64,000 nucleotides of DNA from Achromobacter sp. MFA1 R4 (GTDB taxonomy: Bacteria > Pseudomonadota > Gammaproteobacteria > Burkholderiales > Burkholderiaceae_B): the NCBI RefSeq assembly GCF_900156745.1, contig NZ_LT707065.1, positions 2,914,001-2,978,000 on the forward strand. Direction: 5' to 3'. This document shows positions 35,679-45,863 of this stretch, piece after piece; position 1 is the first letter of the stretch, and the number at the start of each line of letters is the position of its first letter. Both the position numbers and the translations under genes were made by a program. Below the pieces are notes generated by a model. It did no database searches. It was given only the letters and a program-made list of their open reading frames with translations, and was not told the DNA's origin.

Positions 35679-38396
35679 ATGGGCACTCCGCTGAAGACCT
35701 TGATCGGGAAGTTGAACCAGACCTGTCGCCAGGCCGCCGAGCGCGCGGCCAGCCTGTGCATGGCCCAAGGCCATTACGAAGTGGATCTGGAGCATCTGTT
35801 CCTGGCGCTCCTGGAAAAGCCGGCCAGCGATGTGAGCATCATTGCGCGGCGTTGTCACATCCAGACCGATGCGCTGGAAGCCGACCTGAAGGCCGAGATC
35901 GGCCGCTTCAGGAACGGCAATACGCGCACGCCCGTGTTTTCGGCGCACCTGCCCAAGCTGTTCGAGCACGCCTGGCTGATCGCGTCGCTGGATACGCAGA
36001 CGACCCGCATCCGCTCCGGGCACCTGTTGCTGGCGCTGCTGACGGAGCCCGACCTGGCGCAACTGGCGCAGCGGGGCTCGTCCCTGTTCGAGTCGTTCCG
36101 GCTGGACGAGCTCAAGCACGATTTCGCCGCCCTGACGCAGGGGTCGGAAGAGGCGGGCCAGGCCGTGGACTTTGCCGAAGGCGCGGCGCAGGAAGGCCAG
36201 ACCGGCCAGCCCGCGCCGGCGTTGTCGCAGACGCCCGCCCTGGACCAGTACACCACCAACCTCACCGAGCGCGCGCGTGACGGCAAGATCGACCCGGTGA
36301 TCGGCCGGGACGCCGAGATCCGCCAGATGATCGACATCCTGACGCGGCGGCGGCAGAACAACCCCATCCTGACCGGCGAGGCGGGCGTGGGCAAGACCGC
36401 GGTGGTCGAGGGGCTGGCGCTGCGGATCGTGGCGGAGGATGTGCCGCCGGCCCTGGCCGGCGTGACGCTGCGGGTGCTGGACATGGGCCTGCTGCAGGCG
36501 GGCGCCAGCGTCAAGGGCGAGTTCGAGAACCGCCTGAAGAATGTGATCGACGAGGTCAAGAAGAGCGCCTCGCCGATCATCCTGTTCATCGACGAGGCGC
36601 ACACGATGATCGGCGCGGGCGGGCAGGCGGGGCAGAACGATGCCGCCAATCTGCTCAAGCCCGCCCTGGCGCGCGGCGAGCTGCGCACCATCGCCGCCAC
36701 GACCTGGAGCGAATACAAGAAGTACTTCGAGAAGGATGCCGCGCTGGCGCGCCGCTTCCAGGTCGTCAAGGTCGAGGAGCCGGACGAGGCGCTGGCGGCG
36801 TCGATGCTGCGCGGCATGGCGCCGCTGATGGAGCGCCATTTCGGCGTGCGCATCCTGGACGAGGCCATCGTGGCCGCGGCGAAGCTGTCGCATCGCTATA
36901 TCACCGGCCGTCAGCTTCCGGACAAGGCCGTCAGCGTGCTGGACACGGCCTGCGCGCGCGTGGCGCTGGGCCGCAGCGCCACGCCGGCGCTGATCGACGA
37001 TGCGCGCCATCGCCTGACGCGGCTGCGCACGGAGCAGGAGGCGCTGCGGCGCGAAGCCGCCACCGGGGCGCCGCAGGCGCGGCTGGCCGAGCTGGACGCG
37101 GAGATCGCCGCGGTGGAGGCGACGCTGGCCGAGGCGCAGGCCCGGCACGCGGCCGAGACCGGACTGGTCGAACGCATCCATGCCCTGCGGGCCGAACTGG
37201 AAGCGGCGAGCCCGGAGACGCAGGGCCAGGATTCGCCGGCTCCGCAGGCGCCCGCGCCCGCCGCGAGCCGGCGCAAGGCGGCCTCCGCGCCGCTCGCTCT
37301 CACGCCCGGGCAGCAGCGCCTGGCCGGCCTGATGGACGAATTGCGCGCCCTGCAAGGGGAGCAGCCCCTGGTGCCCGCCTGCGTGGACGCCCAGGTCGTG
37401 GCCGAAATCATTGCGGCGTGGACCGGCATTCCGCTGGGCCGCATGGTGAACGACGAGATCCGCACCGTGCTGCAACTGCAGCCCATGCTGGCCGAGCGTG
37501 TGATCGGGCAGGACCACGCGCTGCATGCCATCGCGCAGCGCGTGCGCACGGCCCGCGCCGGCCTGGAAGACCCGGACAAGCCCAAGGGCGTGTTCCTGTT
37601 CGTGGGCCCGTCGGGCGTCGGCAAGACCGAGACGGCGCTGGCGCTGGCGGACATCCTGTACGGCGGCGAGCGCAAGCTGGTCACCATCAACATGAGCGAA
37701 TACCAGGAGGCCCACAGCATTTCCGGCCTGAAGGGATCGCCGCCCGGCTACGTCGGCTATGGCGAGGGCGGGGTGCTGACCGAGGCGGTGCGCCGCCAGC
37801 CCTACAGCGTGGTGCTGCTGGATGAAATCGAAAAGGCGCACCCCGATGTGCTGGAGCTGTTCTTCCAGGTGTTCGACAAGGGGGTGATGGACGACGCGGA
37901 AGGACGCGAGATCGATTTCCGCAACACGCTGATCATCCTGACGTCCAACGTGGGGTCCAGCGCCATCATGCAGGCCTGCCTGAACAAGCCGGCCAGCGAG
38001 CGCCCATCGCCCGAGCAACTGTCGGCGCTGCTGGCGCCGCAGCTGTACAAGGCGTTCAAGCCCGCATTCCTGGGGCGCATGAAGACCATTCCGTACTACC
38101 CGGTGGACGACGACGCGCTGGCGCACATCATCGGCCTGAAGCTCGGACGCATCGCCCGCCGCGTCCAGGCCACGCACCGCGCGGTGTTCGAATGGGACGA
38201 GGGCCTGGTGGACGCCGTGCTGGCCCGCTGCACCGAAGTGGATACCGGCGCGCGCAACGTGGACCACATCCTGAACGGAACGCTGCTGCCGGAGATTGCC
38301 GAGCACGTCCTGAGTCGCATGGCGCAGGGTGAGCCCATCGCCAGGATCCGTGTGAGCGCGGGCAAGAACGGCGAGTTCCGGTTCCGGATGAGCTGA
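35679..38396 (+). CDS. tssH: T6SS sheath-recycling ATPase TssH (ClpV)
   Basis: 905 residues. The N-terminal helical Clp domain (LNQTCRQAAERAASLCMAQG) is followed by a first AAA+ module with Walker A GEAGVGKT (near 233) and FIDEAHTMIG, a coiled-coil M domain, and a second module with GPSGVGKT (near 642), LLDEIEKAHPDV and NVGSS. HYEVDLEHLFLALL is typical of ClpV rather than ClpB. It unfolds TssC to disassemble contracted sheaths. It is 22 bp after tssG and 17 bp before the third vgrG. Confidence 0.97.
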   Translation: MGTPLKTLIGKLNQTCRQAAERAASLCMAQGHYEVDLEHLFLALLEKPASDVSIIARRCHIQTDALEADLKAEIGRFRNGNTRTPVFSAHLPKLFEHAWLIASLDTQTTRIRSGHLLLALLTEPDLAQLAQRGSSLFESFRLDELKHDFAALTQGSEEAGQAVDFAEGAAQEGQTGQPAPALSQTPALDQYTTNLTERARDGKIDPVIGRDAEIRQMIDILTRRRQNNPILTGEAGVGKTAVVEGLALRIVAEDVPPALAGVTLRVLDMGLLQAGASVKGEFENRLKNVIDEVKKSASPIILFIDEAHTMIGAGGQAGQNDAANLLKPALARGELRTIAATTWSEYKKYFEKDAALARRFQVVKVEEPDEALAASMLRGMAPLMERHFGVRILDEAIVAAAKLSHRYITGRQLPDKAVSVLDTACARVALGRSATPALIDDARHRLTRLRTEQEALRREAATGAPQARLAELDAEIAAVEATLAEAQARHAAETGLVERIHALRAELEAASPETQGQDSPAPQAPAPAASRRKAASAPLALTPGQQRLAGLMDELRALQGEQPLVPACVDAQVVAEIIAAWTGIPLGRMVNDEIRTVLQLQPMLAERVIGQDHALHAIAQRVRTARAGLEDPDKPKGVFLFVGPSGVGKTETALALADILYGGERKLVTINMSEYQEAHSISGLKGSPPGYVGYGEGGVLTEAVRRQPYSVVLLDEIEKAHPDVLELFFQVFDKGVMDDAEGREIDFRNTLIILTSNVGSSAIMQACLNKPASERPSPEQLSALLAPQLYKAFKPAFLGRMKTIPYYPVDDDALAHIIGLKLGRIARRVQATHRAVFEWDEGLVDAVLARCTEVDTGARNVDHILNGTLLPEIAEHVLSRMAQGEPIARIRVSAGKNGEFRFRMS

Positions 38397-38413
38397 CCAG
38401 GAGAAATGCAGTC

Positions 38414-41128
38414 ATGGCCCTAGAACTCGCCGCCGCCAGTCTGCTGGGTGCAGGCTTTACGCAGGCCGATCGCCTGTTGGACCTGACGACGCCGCTCGGG
38501 CAGGACAAGCTGCTGGCGGAGCGGTTGCAAGGCACGGAGCAGCTGAGCGACGGCGGCTTCGTGCTGCACGTGGATGCGCTGTCGGACGATGCCCACATTC
38601 CGCTGAAGTCGCTGATCGGCCAGGCCGCGCAGGTGAAGCTGCGGACCGCCCTGGGGCCGGACGAGCACCGCGTCTGGTGCGGCCTGGTGACCGAGGCGCG
38701 GTTCGAGGGCGCCAACGGCGGCTTCGCGCGCTACCGCCTGCGCATCGAACCGTGGCTGGCGCTGCTGCGCCAGCGGCGCGACAGCTACGTATTCCAGGAC
38801 CTGTCGGTGATCGACATCGTCGACAGCGTGTTTGGCGACTACCAGGGCCAGGGCGCGCTGGCGCCCCTGTGGCGCTGGGAAGTCAGGGATCGCGATGCCT
38901 ACGCCAAGCGCAGCCTGACGATCCAGTACCGGGAAACCGACTTCGCGTTCGTCGAGCGCCTGCTGGCCGAAGAGGGGCTGTTCTACTGGGTCGAGCATGA
39001 AGGCGGCGAGGACGCGCCCGGCACGGCCACGATCGTCATCGCGGACCACAATGGCGCATTCGAGCCCGGCCCGCAGGACAGCATCCCGTTTCAACGCGCC
39101 GATGCCACCGAGAAGCAGGATTCCATCCAGGGCTGGCGGCAGGGCCGCGCGTGGAAAACCAATGCGGTGCGCCTGGCCACCTGGGACTACCGCGCCATGC
39201 AGGCCCGCAAGGTCAGCGCCCAGGTCGAAGACAAGTTCGCCAATGCGATGGAACTGGCCGATTCGGACTACCCCGGACAGTACCTGTTCGAGGACGGCGC
39301 GCAAGGCGAGCGCCTGGCGCACAACGCGCTGGCGGCGCAACGCGTGCGCCAATCGCTGTACGAAGGCGAAGGCACCGCCCGCACGCTGGCGCCGGGGCAG
39401 CGCTTCACGCTGACGGGCCACTGGGGGCCGTCGCAAGGGGCGGGCGCGGATTTCGTGGTGATCGGCATGCGCCACGAGGCGCGCAACAACTTCGACGAAA
39501 GCCTGGGGCAGGCCGTGGCGCAAGCCCTGGGCGCGGCGGGCGAACCTGTGGCCGGCGCATCGGCGGCCGGCGAGGCGGACTTCTACCGCAACCGCTTCGA
39601 GGCCATTGCCGCCACGCTGGAATACCGTCCCCGCACGCGGGACGGCCACGGCGCGCGCCTGCATCCCCGGCCCACGGTCCATGGCGCGCAGACCGCGCTG
39701 GTGGTGGGGACCGGCGATCCGGTCCACACCGACCGCGATCACCGCATCAAGATCCAGTTTCACTGGCAGCGCGGCAGCGCGTCCAGCAACCGCCAGGATC
39801 ATCCGGCCGGCGATGACAACGCGCCGGCCAGCGAGGCCCTGGGCGCCTGGGTGCGCGTGGCCGAGCCCGTCGCCGGATCGGATTGGGGAGGCCATTTCGT
39901 GCCTCGGCTGGGGCAGGAGGTGCTGGTGCAGTTCCTGCATGGCGACATCGACCGGCCGGTCGTCGTGGGCGCGCTGTACAACGGCGCCGGCGCCGAGAAC
40001 GCGGCCAACAACCAGGTCCAGGGCGGGGCGGCCAAGGCGACCGGCAACGCGCCTGCCTGGTTCGCGGGCAGCGACGCGGGGCACGCGCACAACGTGGTGA
40101 TGTCGGGGTTCAAGACCCAGGCGCTTGCCACGAGTGGACAAGGCATGGGCGGCTACAACCAGCTCGTGCAGGATGACACCCCGGGCCAATCGCGGCTGAC
40201 GGCGTCGACCACGCAGGCCGAGGCGCGGCTGAATCTGGGGCATCTGAAGCAGCAGCGCGACAACGAGCGGCTGTCGGACCTGGGCCATGGCGCCGAGCTG
40301 GCCACCAGCGAAGCGCTGGCGCTGCGCGCGGGGGAAGGATTGCTGATCAGCGCGGACAAGCGCGAGGACGCGGCCGGCGGCCTGCTGGACAGCGAAGAAG
40401 CCATCAAGCAGATGGAAAAGTCCATCGCGCAGGCGGGCGAGCTGTCCGCCAGCGCCGGCCGCCAGGAAGCCAATCTGCCTGGCGACGCAGACAAGACGCG
40501 CGCGCTGAACGAGCTGGATGCGGTGCGCGAGATCATCGAGGGCACCAAGGCCGAGGCAGAGGTCCGTGTCCCGGCCTACACCACGCCGCACATCCAGGTC
40601 AGCGCGCCCAGCGGAATAGGCCAGTACACGCCGCACAACGCATACACGGTGGCGGGCGCCACGCTGTGCCAGATCGCCCCGGACGTGAACTGGGCGGCGG
40701 GCGCGAACCTGTCGATGTGCGTGGCGCAAGGCGTCGTGCTGTTCACCAAGGGCCTGGGCGGCAGCGGCCGGGCGGTTGAAGAACAAGGCATCCGCCTGCA
40801 TGCGGCGGGCGGACAACTGCGGCTGCAAAGCCAGAAGGCCCGCATGCGGCTGGCGGCGGAGAAGGCGGTGACGCTGGCGTCGGCGCAGGGCGCGGTGGAC
40901 GTGAATGCGTCGAAGAAGGTGTTGGCGACGGCCGCCGGCGCGTACCTGCGGATCGAGGGCGGCGGCATCCAGCTGCACGCGCCCGGCAAGGTGGAACTGA
41001 AGGCGGGCGTGCATAACTGGGTGGGGCCGCAAAGCGGCGCCGGACCCGCGCAGCCGCCGCAAGGCGATCTGGAAGGCTGCGCCGCGGCGCTCGAGGACGC
41101 AGCCGGCAGCGGCGCGTTGGCGGCATGA
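38414..41128 (+). CDS. vgrG: T6SS spike protein VgrG (third copy, core operon)
   Basis: 904 residues. The gp27-like domain (SVIDIVDSVFGDYQGQ, IQYRETDFAFVERLLAEEGL) is followed by an OB-fold (HRIKIQFHWQRGSASSN, GALYNGAGAENA) and a DUF2345-like beta region ending HNWVGPQSG. No catalytic extension is seen beyond a short Ala-rich tail. AGGAGA lies before the ATG. Its stop overlaps the second DUF4123 adaptor (ATGA), so it should carry the VasX-like effector. Being in the core operon it is probably the default spike. Confidence 0.95.
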   Translation: MALELAAASLLGAGFTQADRLLDLTTPLGQDKLLAERLQGTEQLSDGGFVLHVDALSDDAHIPLKSLIGQAAQVKLRTALGPDEHRVWCGLVTEARFEGANGGFARYRLRIEPWLALLRQRRDSYVFQDLSVIDIVDSVFGDYQGQGALAPLWRWEVRDRDAYAKRSLTIQYRETDFAFVERLLAEEGLFYWVEHEGGEDAPGTATIVIADHNGAFEPGPQDSIPFQRADATEKQDSIQGWRQGRAWKTNAVRLATWDYRAMQARKVSAQVEDKFANAMELADSDYPGQYLFEDGAQGERLAHNALAAQRVRQSLYEGEGTARTLAPGQRFTLTGHWGPSQGAGADFVVIGMRHEARNNFDESLGQAVAQALGAAGEPVAGASAAGEADFYRNRFEAIAATLEYRPRTRDGHGARLHPRPTVHGAQTALVVGTGDPVHTDRDHRIKIQFHWQRGSASSNRQDHPAGDDNAPASEALGAWVRVAEPVAGSDWGGHFVPRLGQEVLVQFLHGDIDRPVVVGALYNGAGAENAANNQVQGGAAKATGNAPAWFAGSDAGHAHNVVMSGFKTQALATSGQGMGGYNQLVQDDTPGQSRLTASTTQAEARLNLGHLKQQRDNERLSDLGHGAELATSEALALRAGEGLLISADKREDAAGGLLDSEEAIKQMEKSIAQAGELSASAGRQEANLPGDADKTRALNELDAVREIIEGTKAEAEVRVPAYTTPHIQVSAPSGIGQYTPHNAYTVAGATLCQIAPDVNWAAGANLSMCVAQGVVLFTKGLGGSGRAVEEQGIRLHAAGGQLRLQSQKARMRLAAEKAVTLASAQGAVDVNASKKVLATAAGAYLRIEGGGIQLHAPGKVELKAGVHNWVGPQSGAGPAQPPQGDLEGCAAALEDAAGSGALAA

Positions 41129-42072
41129 CGATGGACGCGACGCCTCGCCACCCCGAATACTGGACGGACGGCGCCGAAGCCCGCGTCGAGCGCGCCATCG
41201 CGGGCCTGCGCGCGGTCCTGGACGGTCGCGCCGACCGGCGCGTGCTGCTGTTGTGCGATTCGACGCTGGGCGATCCGCTGGCAAGGCAGATCGCCTCGGC
41301 CGGCCTGGCGCGCCGCGAGGTCGACCTGCTTTCACAAGGCGCGACCGCGCCGCCCCTGTATCTGGCCGAAGTGCCGGACGAAGTGCGGCACGAGCGCCTG
41401 GTCAACGCCAGTCTGCGGCTGGCGGTGGATGAAGCCGTGCGCCCGGCGCCGGCCGTCCGGCGGGCGAGGTCGATGTCGGCGTGGCTGGCCACCGACCTGC
41501 CACTGGGGGAAGTCGCACAGCGCCTGGTCCAGCGTGCGCGCCTGCGCGATGCGCGGGGGCGCGTGCGCATCCTGCGGTTCTGGGACCCGCGCACCACGCA
41601 ATTCCAGAGCGAGCTGTACGCGGGCACGGTGCCGTCCTCCTGGATCGCGGGCGTGACGTGGATGAGCGTGGACGGGTTTGGGCAGTGGCAGGCCCTGCCG
41701 GACGCGGGCGGCCCGATGCAGACCGTCACGCCGGACTGGCCCCGGCTGGCGCGGCTGGGCCGCGTCAATGCGGTGCTGCAACGGCTGAACGCGGACGGCC
41801 TGCGCCATGGGGCGTCGGCGCTGGAACCCGTGCGGCGCGCGCTGGACGCCGCCGCGGCCTGCGGCATCGAGGATGACGATGACGCGGCGCTGTTCGCCGC
41901 CTGGCGGGTGCGCCTGGCGGCGCCGCTGGAACGCGCGCCCTCGTTCCTGGCGCTGCTGCGTGAAGTGCGCGAGGAAGGCGGCCGCCTGTATCGCGCCGCC
42001 GAGGACATGGACGATGAGGAATGGCAGGGGTTTGCGCACGAGGCGCAGGCTCGGGAGGATCTGCAAGCATGA
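41125..42072 (+). CDS. DUF4123 effector adaptor for the VasX-like toxin
   Basis: 315 residues. It has the DUF4123 layout: a core with VLLLCDSTLGDPLARQIA, a middle region with VRILRFWDPRTTQFQSELY, and a helical C-terminus. It is shorter in its N-terminal half and divergent from the adaptor at 11,712, as expected if each recognises a different effector. Start overlaps the vgrG stop and its stop overlaps the start of the VasX-like gene (both ATGA), linking spike, adaptor and cargo. VasX-type toxins are known to need such adaptors. Confidence 0.82.
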   Translation: MTMDATPRHPEYWTDGAEARVERAIAGLRAVLDGRADRRVLLLCDSTLGDPLARQIASAGLARREVDLLSQGATAPPLYLAEVPDEVRHERLVNASLRLAVDEAVRPAPAVRRARSMSAWLATDLPLGEVAQRLVQRARLRDARGRVRILRFWDPRTTQFQSELYAGTVPSSWIAGVTWMSVDGFGQWQALPDAGGPMQTVTPDWPRLARLGRVNAVLQRLNADGLRHGASALEPVRRALDAAAACGIEDDDDAALFAAWRVRLAAPLERAPSFLALLREVREEGGRLYRAAEDMDDEEWQGFAHEAQAREDLQA

Positions 42073-45000
42073 CGACTGACTACGACGCGCTGCCCTGCAA
42101 GGGCAAGTTCTGCGGCCGGCCGGGGCTGCCCATCCTGCCGATGCGGATCGCCTACGTGCCGGGCGGCAAGAACGACCTGCCCGACGGGGTGTACGTGGAC
42201 CCGGAGCTGTATTACGAGACCCTGCGCCAGGGCGCGTACATGCTGCGCGCGATCACGGCGGGCTATGTCTATATCTGGGATCCGCGCCGCAGCTACGGGT
42301 GGCGCGCGTTCGCGGCGACGGCGACCGGCCAGATGAAGGAAGTCCCGGTCGACGACGACAACCGCCCGGCCGAACAGCCCACGTTCACCTGCACGCGGGA
42401 AGGCCATGGCCTGGAATCGTCGCTGATCAACGTGGAGGCGCCCGCCAACGCGTCGCGCACGGTGTGGGTGGGTTATTCACGGGTATGGTGGACGCGGGAC
42501 ATCCGCCGCGACCTGGCCCGCGACGACCGCTGGCGCAAGAAGATCATGGTGGAACTGGACGCCAAGGCGGTGTGGGGAGGCGGCCATCCCAAGCCCGAGA
42601 CCGGCTATCGCGTGGCGGAGGACGGCGCCAACCTGGCCAAGCACGCCATTGAGTTCCGCGATGCGGCGGGCGCCGCCACCCTGTTCGGCAATACGCTGGC
42701 GCCGGCCGTGAGCGTATTCGGCGGGCAGGCCGCGGCCATGGCGGCCAAGATGCGGCAGATGACGCCCAAGGGCGGCATCGTGCTGGCGCTGCGGGATCCC
42801 GTGGGCATCCTGGCGGACGTGGCGACGTGGCGCAATAAGTGCATGGGCGAACTGGCCGAACACCATCTGGACCCGACGCGCATGCGCGAAGTGGGCGTGG
42901 CGCAAATCATCGATGGCCTGCAGAAGCAGATGGGCTCCACGGGCGATGAGATCACGCGCCTGCGCGAACGCATCGACACGGGCAAGGTCGCCAAGACGCT
43001 CAGCGACAACAAGGCTGCCATCGCCCGGATGCGCGAGAAGATCGAGGGCGCCGGCAAGGACTGGGCGTGGTGGTATGGCCGCGACACGTTCTGGCTGGCG
43101 CTCAAGGCCTATTCGTCCCAGGACGCCGCCGCCGGCGAGCGGTTGGAGGAGGACATGGCGCTGTGCGTGGACGGCGCGGGCGCGATCGAAAGCGAACACA
43201 AGGCCATCGACGATTCGCTGAAGGACGAGGACGGCTCCAGCACCTATGCGGCGATCTGGCGCGCGCTGGCGGCGAACGACGGCGAGCTGCTGGGCTTTCT
43301 GGACCGCGAGGCCAAGGGCAAGGTCATCTCCAAGCAGATATCCAGCGTGCGCCGGATGATCAAGAGCTACAACGATTGGCTCAAGGAGCGGGCGGCCAAG
43401 GGGCAATTGCCGCCGATGCGGGTGGCGACCGCGGCGATCGGCCGCTTCATGGCGACGCAATTGCTGCGGCTGACGCTGGCTGGCGATCCCATTGCCGAGC
43501 GCGTCGCCGCGCGCGTCACGCTGACGATGTCGGCGCGCATGAACATCGTGATGGCGGTGCGTACGCACACCACCACGGTGCCCCGGATGATTGCGGACAT
43601 GCACCAGATCGTCTGGGAACCGGAGCGGACGTCGGTGACGGTGGGCGGTGGGAACGGCATTTATGCGAACTCGCATATGCAGTCTGGCTGGATGGGCACC
43701 CAGGCCGAGCGCTCCACGCCGGTCACGCTCAACTACATCATTCCCGAGGAAGTCGACGCGCAATTGAACGCCGCCGCCGCGGCGCGGCCGCAGCCCGGGG
43801 CCGGCGCAACGCCGCAACTGTCGCTGCCGGCGCCCCCGCCGGTGCTTGCCCTGCCCGCGCCGACCATGTCGCCGCTGGCGGGCCTGATCAAGTGGGCCAG
43901 GACCAAGGACGGCGCCAATGCGGGCGCGACGGGTGTGATGACGCTGGTGGCGCTGTATTCGTCGGTGTCGGATCTGCGCAAGGCGCAGGTCATCCATGAC
44001 GCCAAGGCCGCGCGCAAGGCCTGGTTCGGCATCACCTCGGGCGTGCTGGGCGTGGGCAGCGTGGCGATCGAAGTGACGGCCGGCGCGATCGGCGCGCGGG
44101 TGGGCGCCAACACGGCCTTCACGATGAACCTGAAATTGAACATGCGCCTGACGGCCGTGCGGACGGCGGGCGCCGTGTTCGCGGCGGCGGCCACGTTCGT
44201 CGACGGGGCCAACAACGCGCTGAGCGCGATCGACCAGTACGACGTGAAGAACTACGAAGCGGGCAGCGCGTATGCGACCTCGTCCGTGTTCCTGCTGCTG
44301 TCCGGGCTGACCGGCGTCGCCACGGCGCTGGTTTCGCTGGGCGGGGCCTTCAGCGCGGCCGGCGTGGTGGCGGGCGCGGGGGGCTTTGGCAGCGCCATGG
44401 TCGGCCTGACCAGCGGCGGCACCGTGCTGCTGGGGATTCCGGTGTGGGGCTGGATTGCGCTGGGCCTGTGCCTGCTGGCGGCCGGGCTGTACTTCAAGTT
44501 CTGGGGCGACAGCGCCAAGGAAAGCGAGCTGGAGATCTGGTTCACCTGCTGCTGCATGCGCTCCGCTGCGTACACGGACGTGAAGGAACGCACCCTCTAC
44601 GAAACGCGCGTGGAGGAACTGGAGGCGTTCAACCGGGCCGTGTTCGGCGTGCGCGTGACGCTGGACTGGAACGGGCTTTGGCAGGGCGAGGTGTTCGGCC
44701 GGGACCGCCTGGTGCTGGAAGTGGTGATGCCGGGCTATTCCGAGCATAGCGACTACGCGTATAACCTCAAGCTGGTCGGGCAGGGCGTCAGCGCCGTGGT
44801 GGCAAGCAAGGGGTCCGCGCGATCGCGGGACCCCGAGTTGCAGCCGCGCGGACCGTCCAATGCCCAATTAGTGCAGGGCCGTCCGCGCGAGGAAACGTGG
44901 GCCGACCGCGTGGACCAATACGTGGACAATATGCAGTCTCGTCCCGGCTGGGCGGATGCCTGGCGCTGGATACGCAAGGATCGAAGCCAGTCCATCGAGT

Positions 45001-45206
45001 TCACGGCCAAGCCCTGGGACGAGTCGGTGCAATTCCACGTGAGCAATGGCTGCGCGATCCTGCGCACGGAAGTGCTGGTCGATGACGATATCTTCCAGGA
45101 AGCGGTCATCAAGGTCGAATACTGGCCGGACCCGGACCGCATGCCCGACATCCGCTCGGTGCCGATGGGCGCCAACGGTTCCAACCTGGTGAAAGCAAAC
45201 AACTGA
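42069..45206 (+). CDS. VasX-like membrane-targeting T6SS effector
   Basis: 1,045 residues. The N-terminus matches the VasX N-terminal region (GKFCGRPGLPILPMRIAYVP, LRQGAYMLRAITAGYVYIWD). A long helical middle follows. Residues about 620-815 hold several hydrophobic segments (ITSGVLGVGSVAIEVTAGAI, VFLLLSGLTGVATALVSLGG, PVWGWIALGLCLLAAGLYF), the arrangement of colicin-like pore formers. The last 230 residues are soluble. VasX of Vibrio cholerae permeabilises target inner membranes; the same action is inferred here. The gene is flanked by its adaptor and a four-helix membrane protein, consistent with immunity. It resembles the family typified by Burkholderia BTH_I2691. Confidence 0.87.
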   Translation: MTTDYDALPCKGKFCGRPGLPILPMRIAYVPGGKNDLPDGVYVDPELYYETLRQGAYMLRAITAGYVYIWDPRRSYGWRAFAATATGQMKEVPVDDDNRPAEQPTFTCTREGHGLESSLINVEAPANASRTVWVGYSRVWWTRDIRRDLARDDRWRKKIMVELDAKAVWGGGHPKPETGYRVAEDGANLAKHAIEFRDAAGAATLFGNTLAPAVSVFGGQAAAMAAKMRQMTPKGGIVLALRDPVGILADVATWRNKCMGELAEHHLDPTRMREVGVAQIIDGLQKQMGSTGDEITRLRERIDTGKVAKTLSDNKAAIARMREKIEGAGKDWAWWYGRDTFWLALKAYSSQDAAAGERLEEDMALCVDGAGAIESEHKAIDDSLKDEDGSSTYAAIWRALAANDGELLGFLDREAKGKVISKQISSVRRMIKSYNDWLKERAAKGQLPPMRVATAAIGRFMATQLLRLTLAGDPIAERVAARVTLTMSARMNIVMAVRTHTTTVPRMIADMHQIVWEPERTSVTVGGGNGIYANSHMQSGWMGTQAERSTPVTLNYIIPEEVDAQLNAAAAARPQPGAGATPQLSLPAPPPVLALPAPTMSPLAGLIKWARTKDGANAGATGVMTLVALYSSVSDLRKAQVIHDAKAARKAWFGITSGVLGVGSVAIEVTAGAIGARVGANTAFTMNLKLNMRLTAVRTAGAVFAAAATFVDGANNALSAIDQYDVKNYEAGSAYATSSVFLLLSGLTGVATALVSLGGAFSAAGVVAGAGGFGSAMVGLTSGGTVLLGIPVWGWIALGLCLLAAGLYFKFWGDSAKESELEIWFTCCCMRSAAYTDVKERTLYETRVEELEAFNRAVFGVRVTLDWNGLWQGEVFGRDRLVLEVVMPGYSEHSDYAYNLKLVGQGVSAVVASKGSARSRDPELQPRGPSNAQLVQGRPREETWADRVDQYVDNMQSRPGWADAWRWIRKDRSQSIEFTAKPWDESVQFHVSNGCAILRTEVLVDDDIFQEAVIKVEYWPDPDRMPDIRSVPMGANGSNLVKANN

Positions 45207-45218
45207 CGAGATGCAGGC

Positions 45219-45827
45219 ATGAACAGCAACGAAGGGATTCAGGTCTCGGTCTATACCCGATGGCACCAGTGGTCGGTGCCCTTGGCCTTCGCGCTGGCGG
45301 CAGGCAGTTTCATGCTCGTGGTGTTCAACCGCGGACCGATGGGCCTGGCCGCCGGGCTTGCGCTGCTTGGCCTGCTCGTGCCGCCGCTGATTGCGTACAA
45401 GGGCTTTCCCACGCGCAATGCCGTCAGGGTGACGGCCGATGGGCTGGAGTTTTCGCGCCGGTCTTCCGTGGCCTTTGCCGATCTGTCCAGCTGGGGCACG
45501 GACGACTATCTCAAGCTGGTCCGCGCCGGCCTGCCGACGTTGCTCGTCAGCGCGGTGGACCTGCCCAGCCGGGAACGCCTGTTGCGCGAGTTCGAGCAGG
45601 CATTGGCGGCCTGGCAGAAGCGCCAGCCCGCGGGCACGCAGGCGGCGCGCCGTACGCATTTCTACGGCTCCACGGCCGGGCGCCTGGTGGGTTTGGGGAT
45701 CACCGCCCTGGGGGCGGGGTCGGCGATCATGGCGCTGAACCTGCGCGAGCCGTCGATATCGCTGGCCATCGTCGGCGGGCTGGGGGCGTTGTTCGGATTG
45801 GCGATGCTGTTTGGCCGGCGGGGGTGA
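45219..45827 (+). CDS. Multi-pass membrane protein, probable immunity to the VasX-like effector
   Basis: 202 residues. Two transmembrane helices at the N-terminus (about 19-36 and 40-58) and two at the C-terminus (about 150-170 and 176-195) flank a soluble domain (VRVTADGLEFSRRSSVAFAD). It starts 12 bp after the effector gene and ends the core operon. Immunity to pore-forming effectors is normally an inner-membrane protein, as TsiV2 is for VasX, so the position and topology fit. No sequence family was recognised. Confidence 0.8.
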   Translation: MNSNEGIQVSVYTRWHQWSVPLAFALAAGSFMLVVFNRGPMGLAAGLALLGLLVPPLIAYKGFPTRNAVRVTADGLEFSRRSSVAFADLSSWGTDDYLKLVRAGLPTLLVSAVDLPSRERLLREFEQALAAWQKRQPAGTQAARRTHFYGSTAGRLVGLGITALGAGSAIMALNLREPSISLAIVGGLGALFGLAMLFGRRG

Positions 45828-45839
45828 CAGGCGCCGACC

Positions 45840-45856
45840 GGCGGCATATTGCCGCC
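45840..45856. terminator. Possible terminator hairpin at the end of the T6SS island
   Basis: ggcggca-tat-tgccgcc forms a 7-bp stem in the 36-bp gap between two convergent genes. The position suits a bidirectional terminator, but no T-run follows on either strand. Confidence 0.4.
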
Positions 45857-45863
45857 TCGCGGC

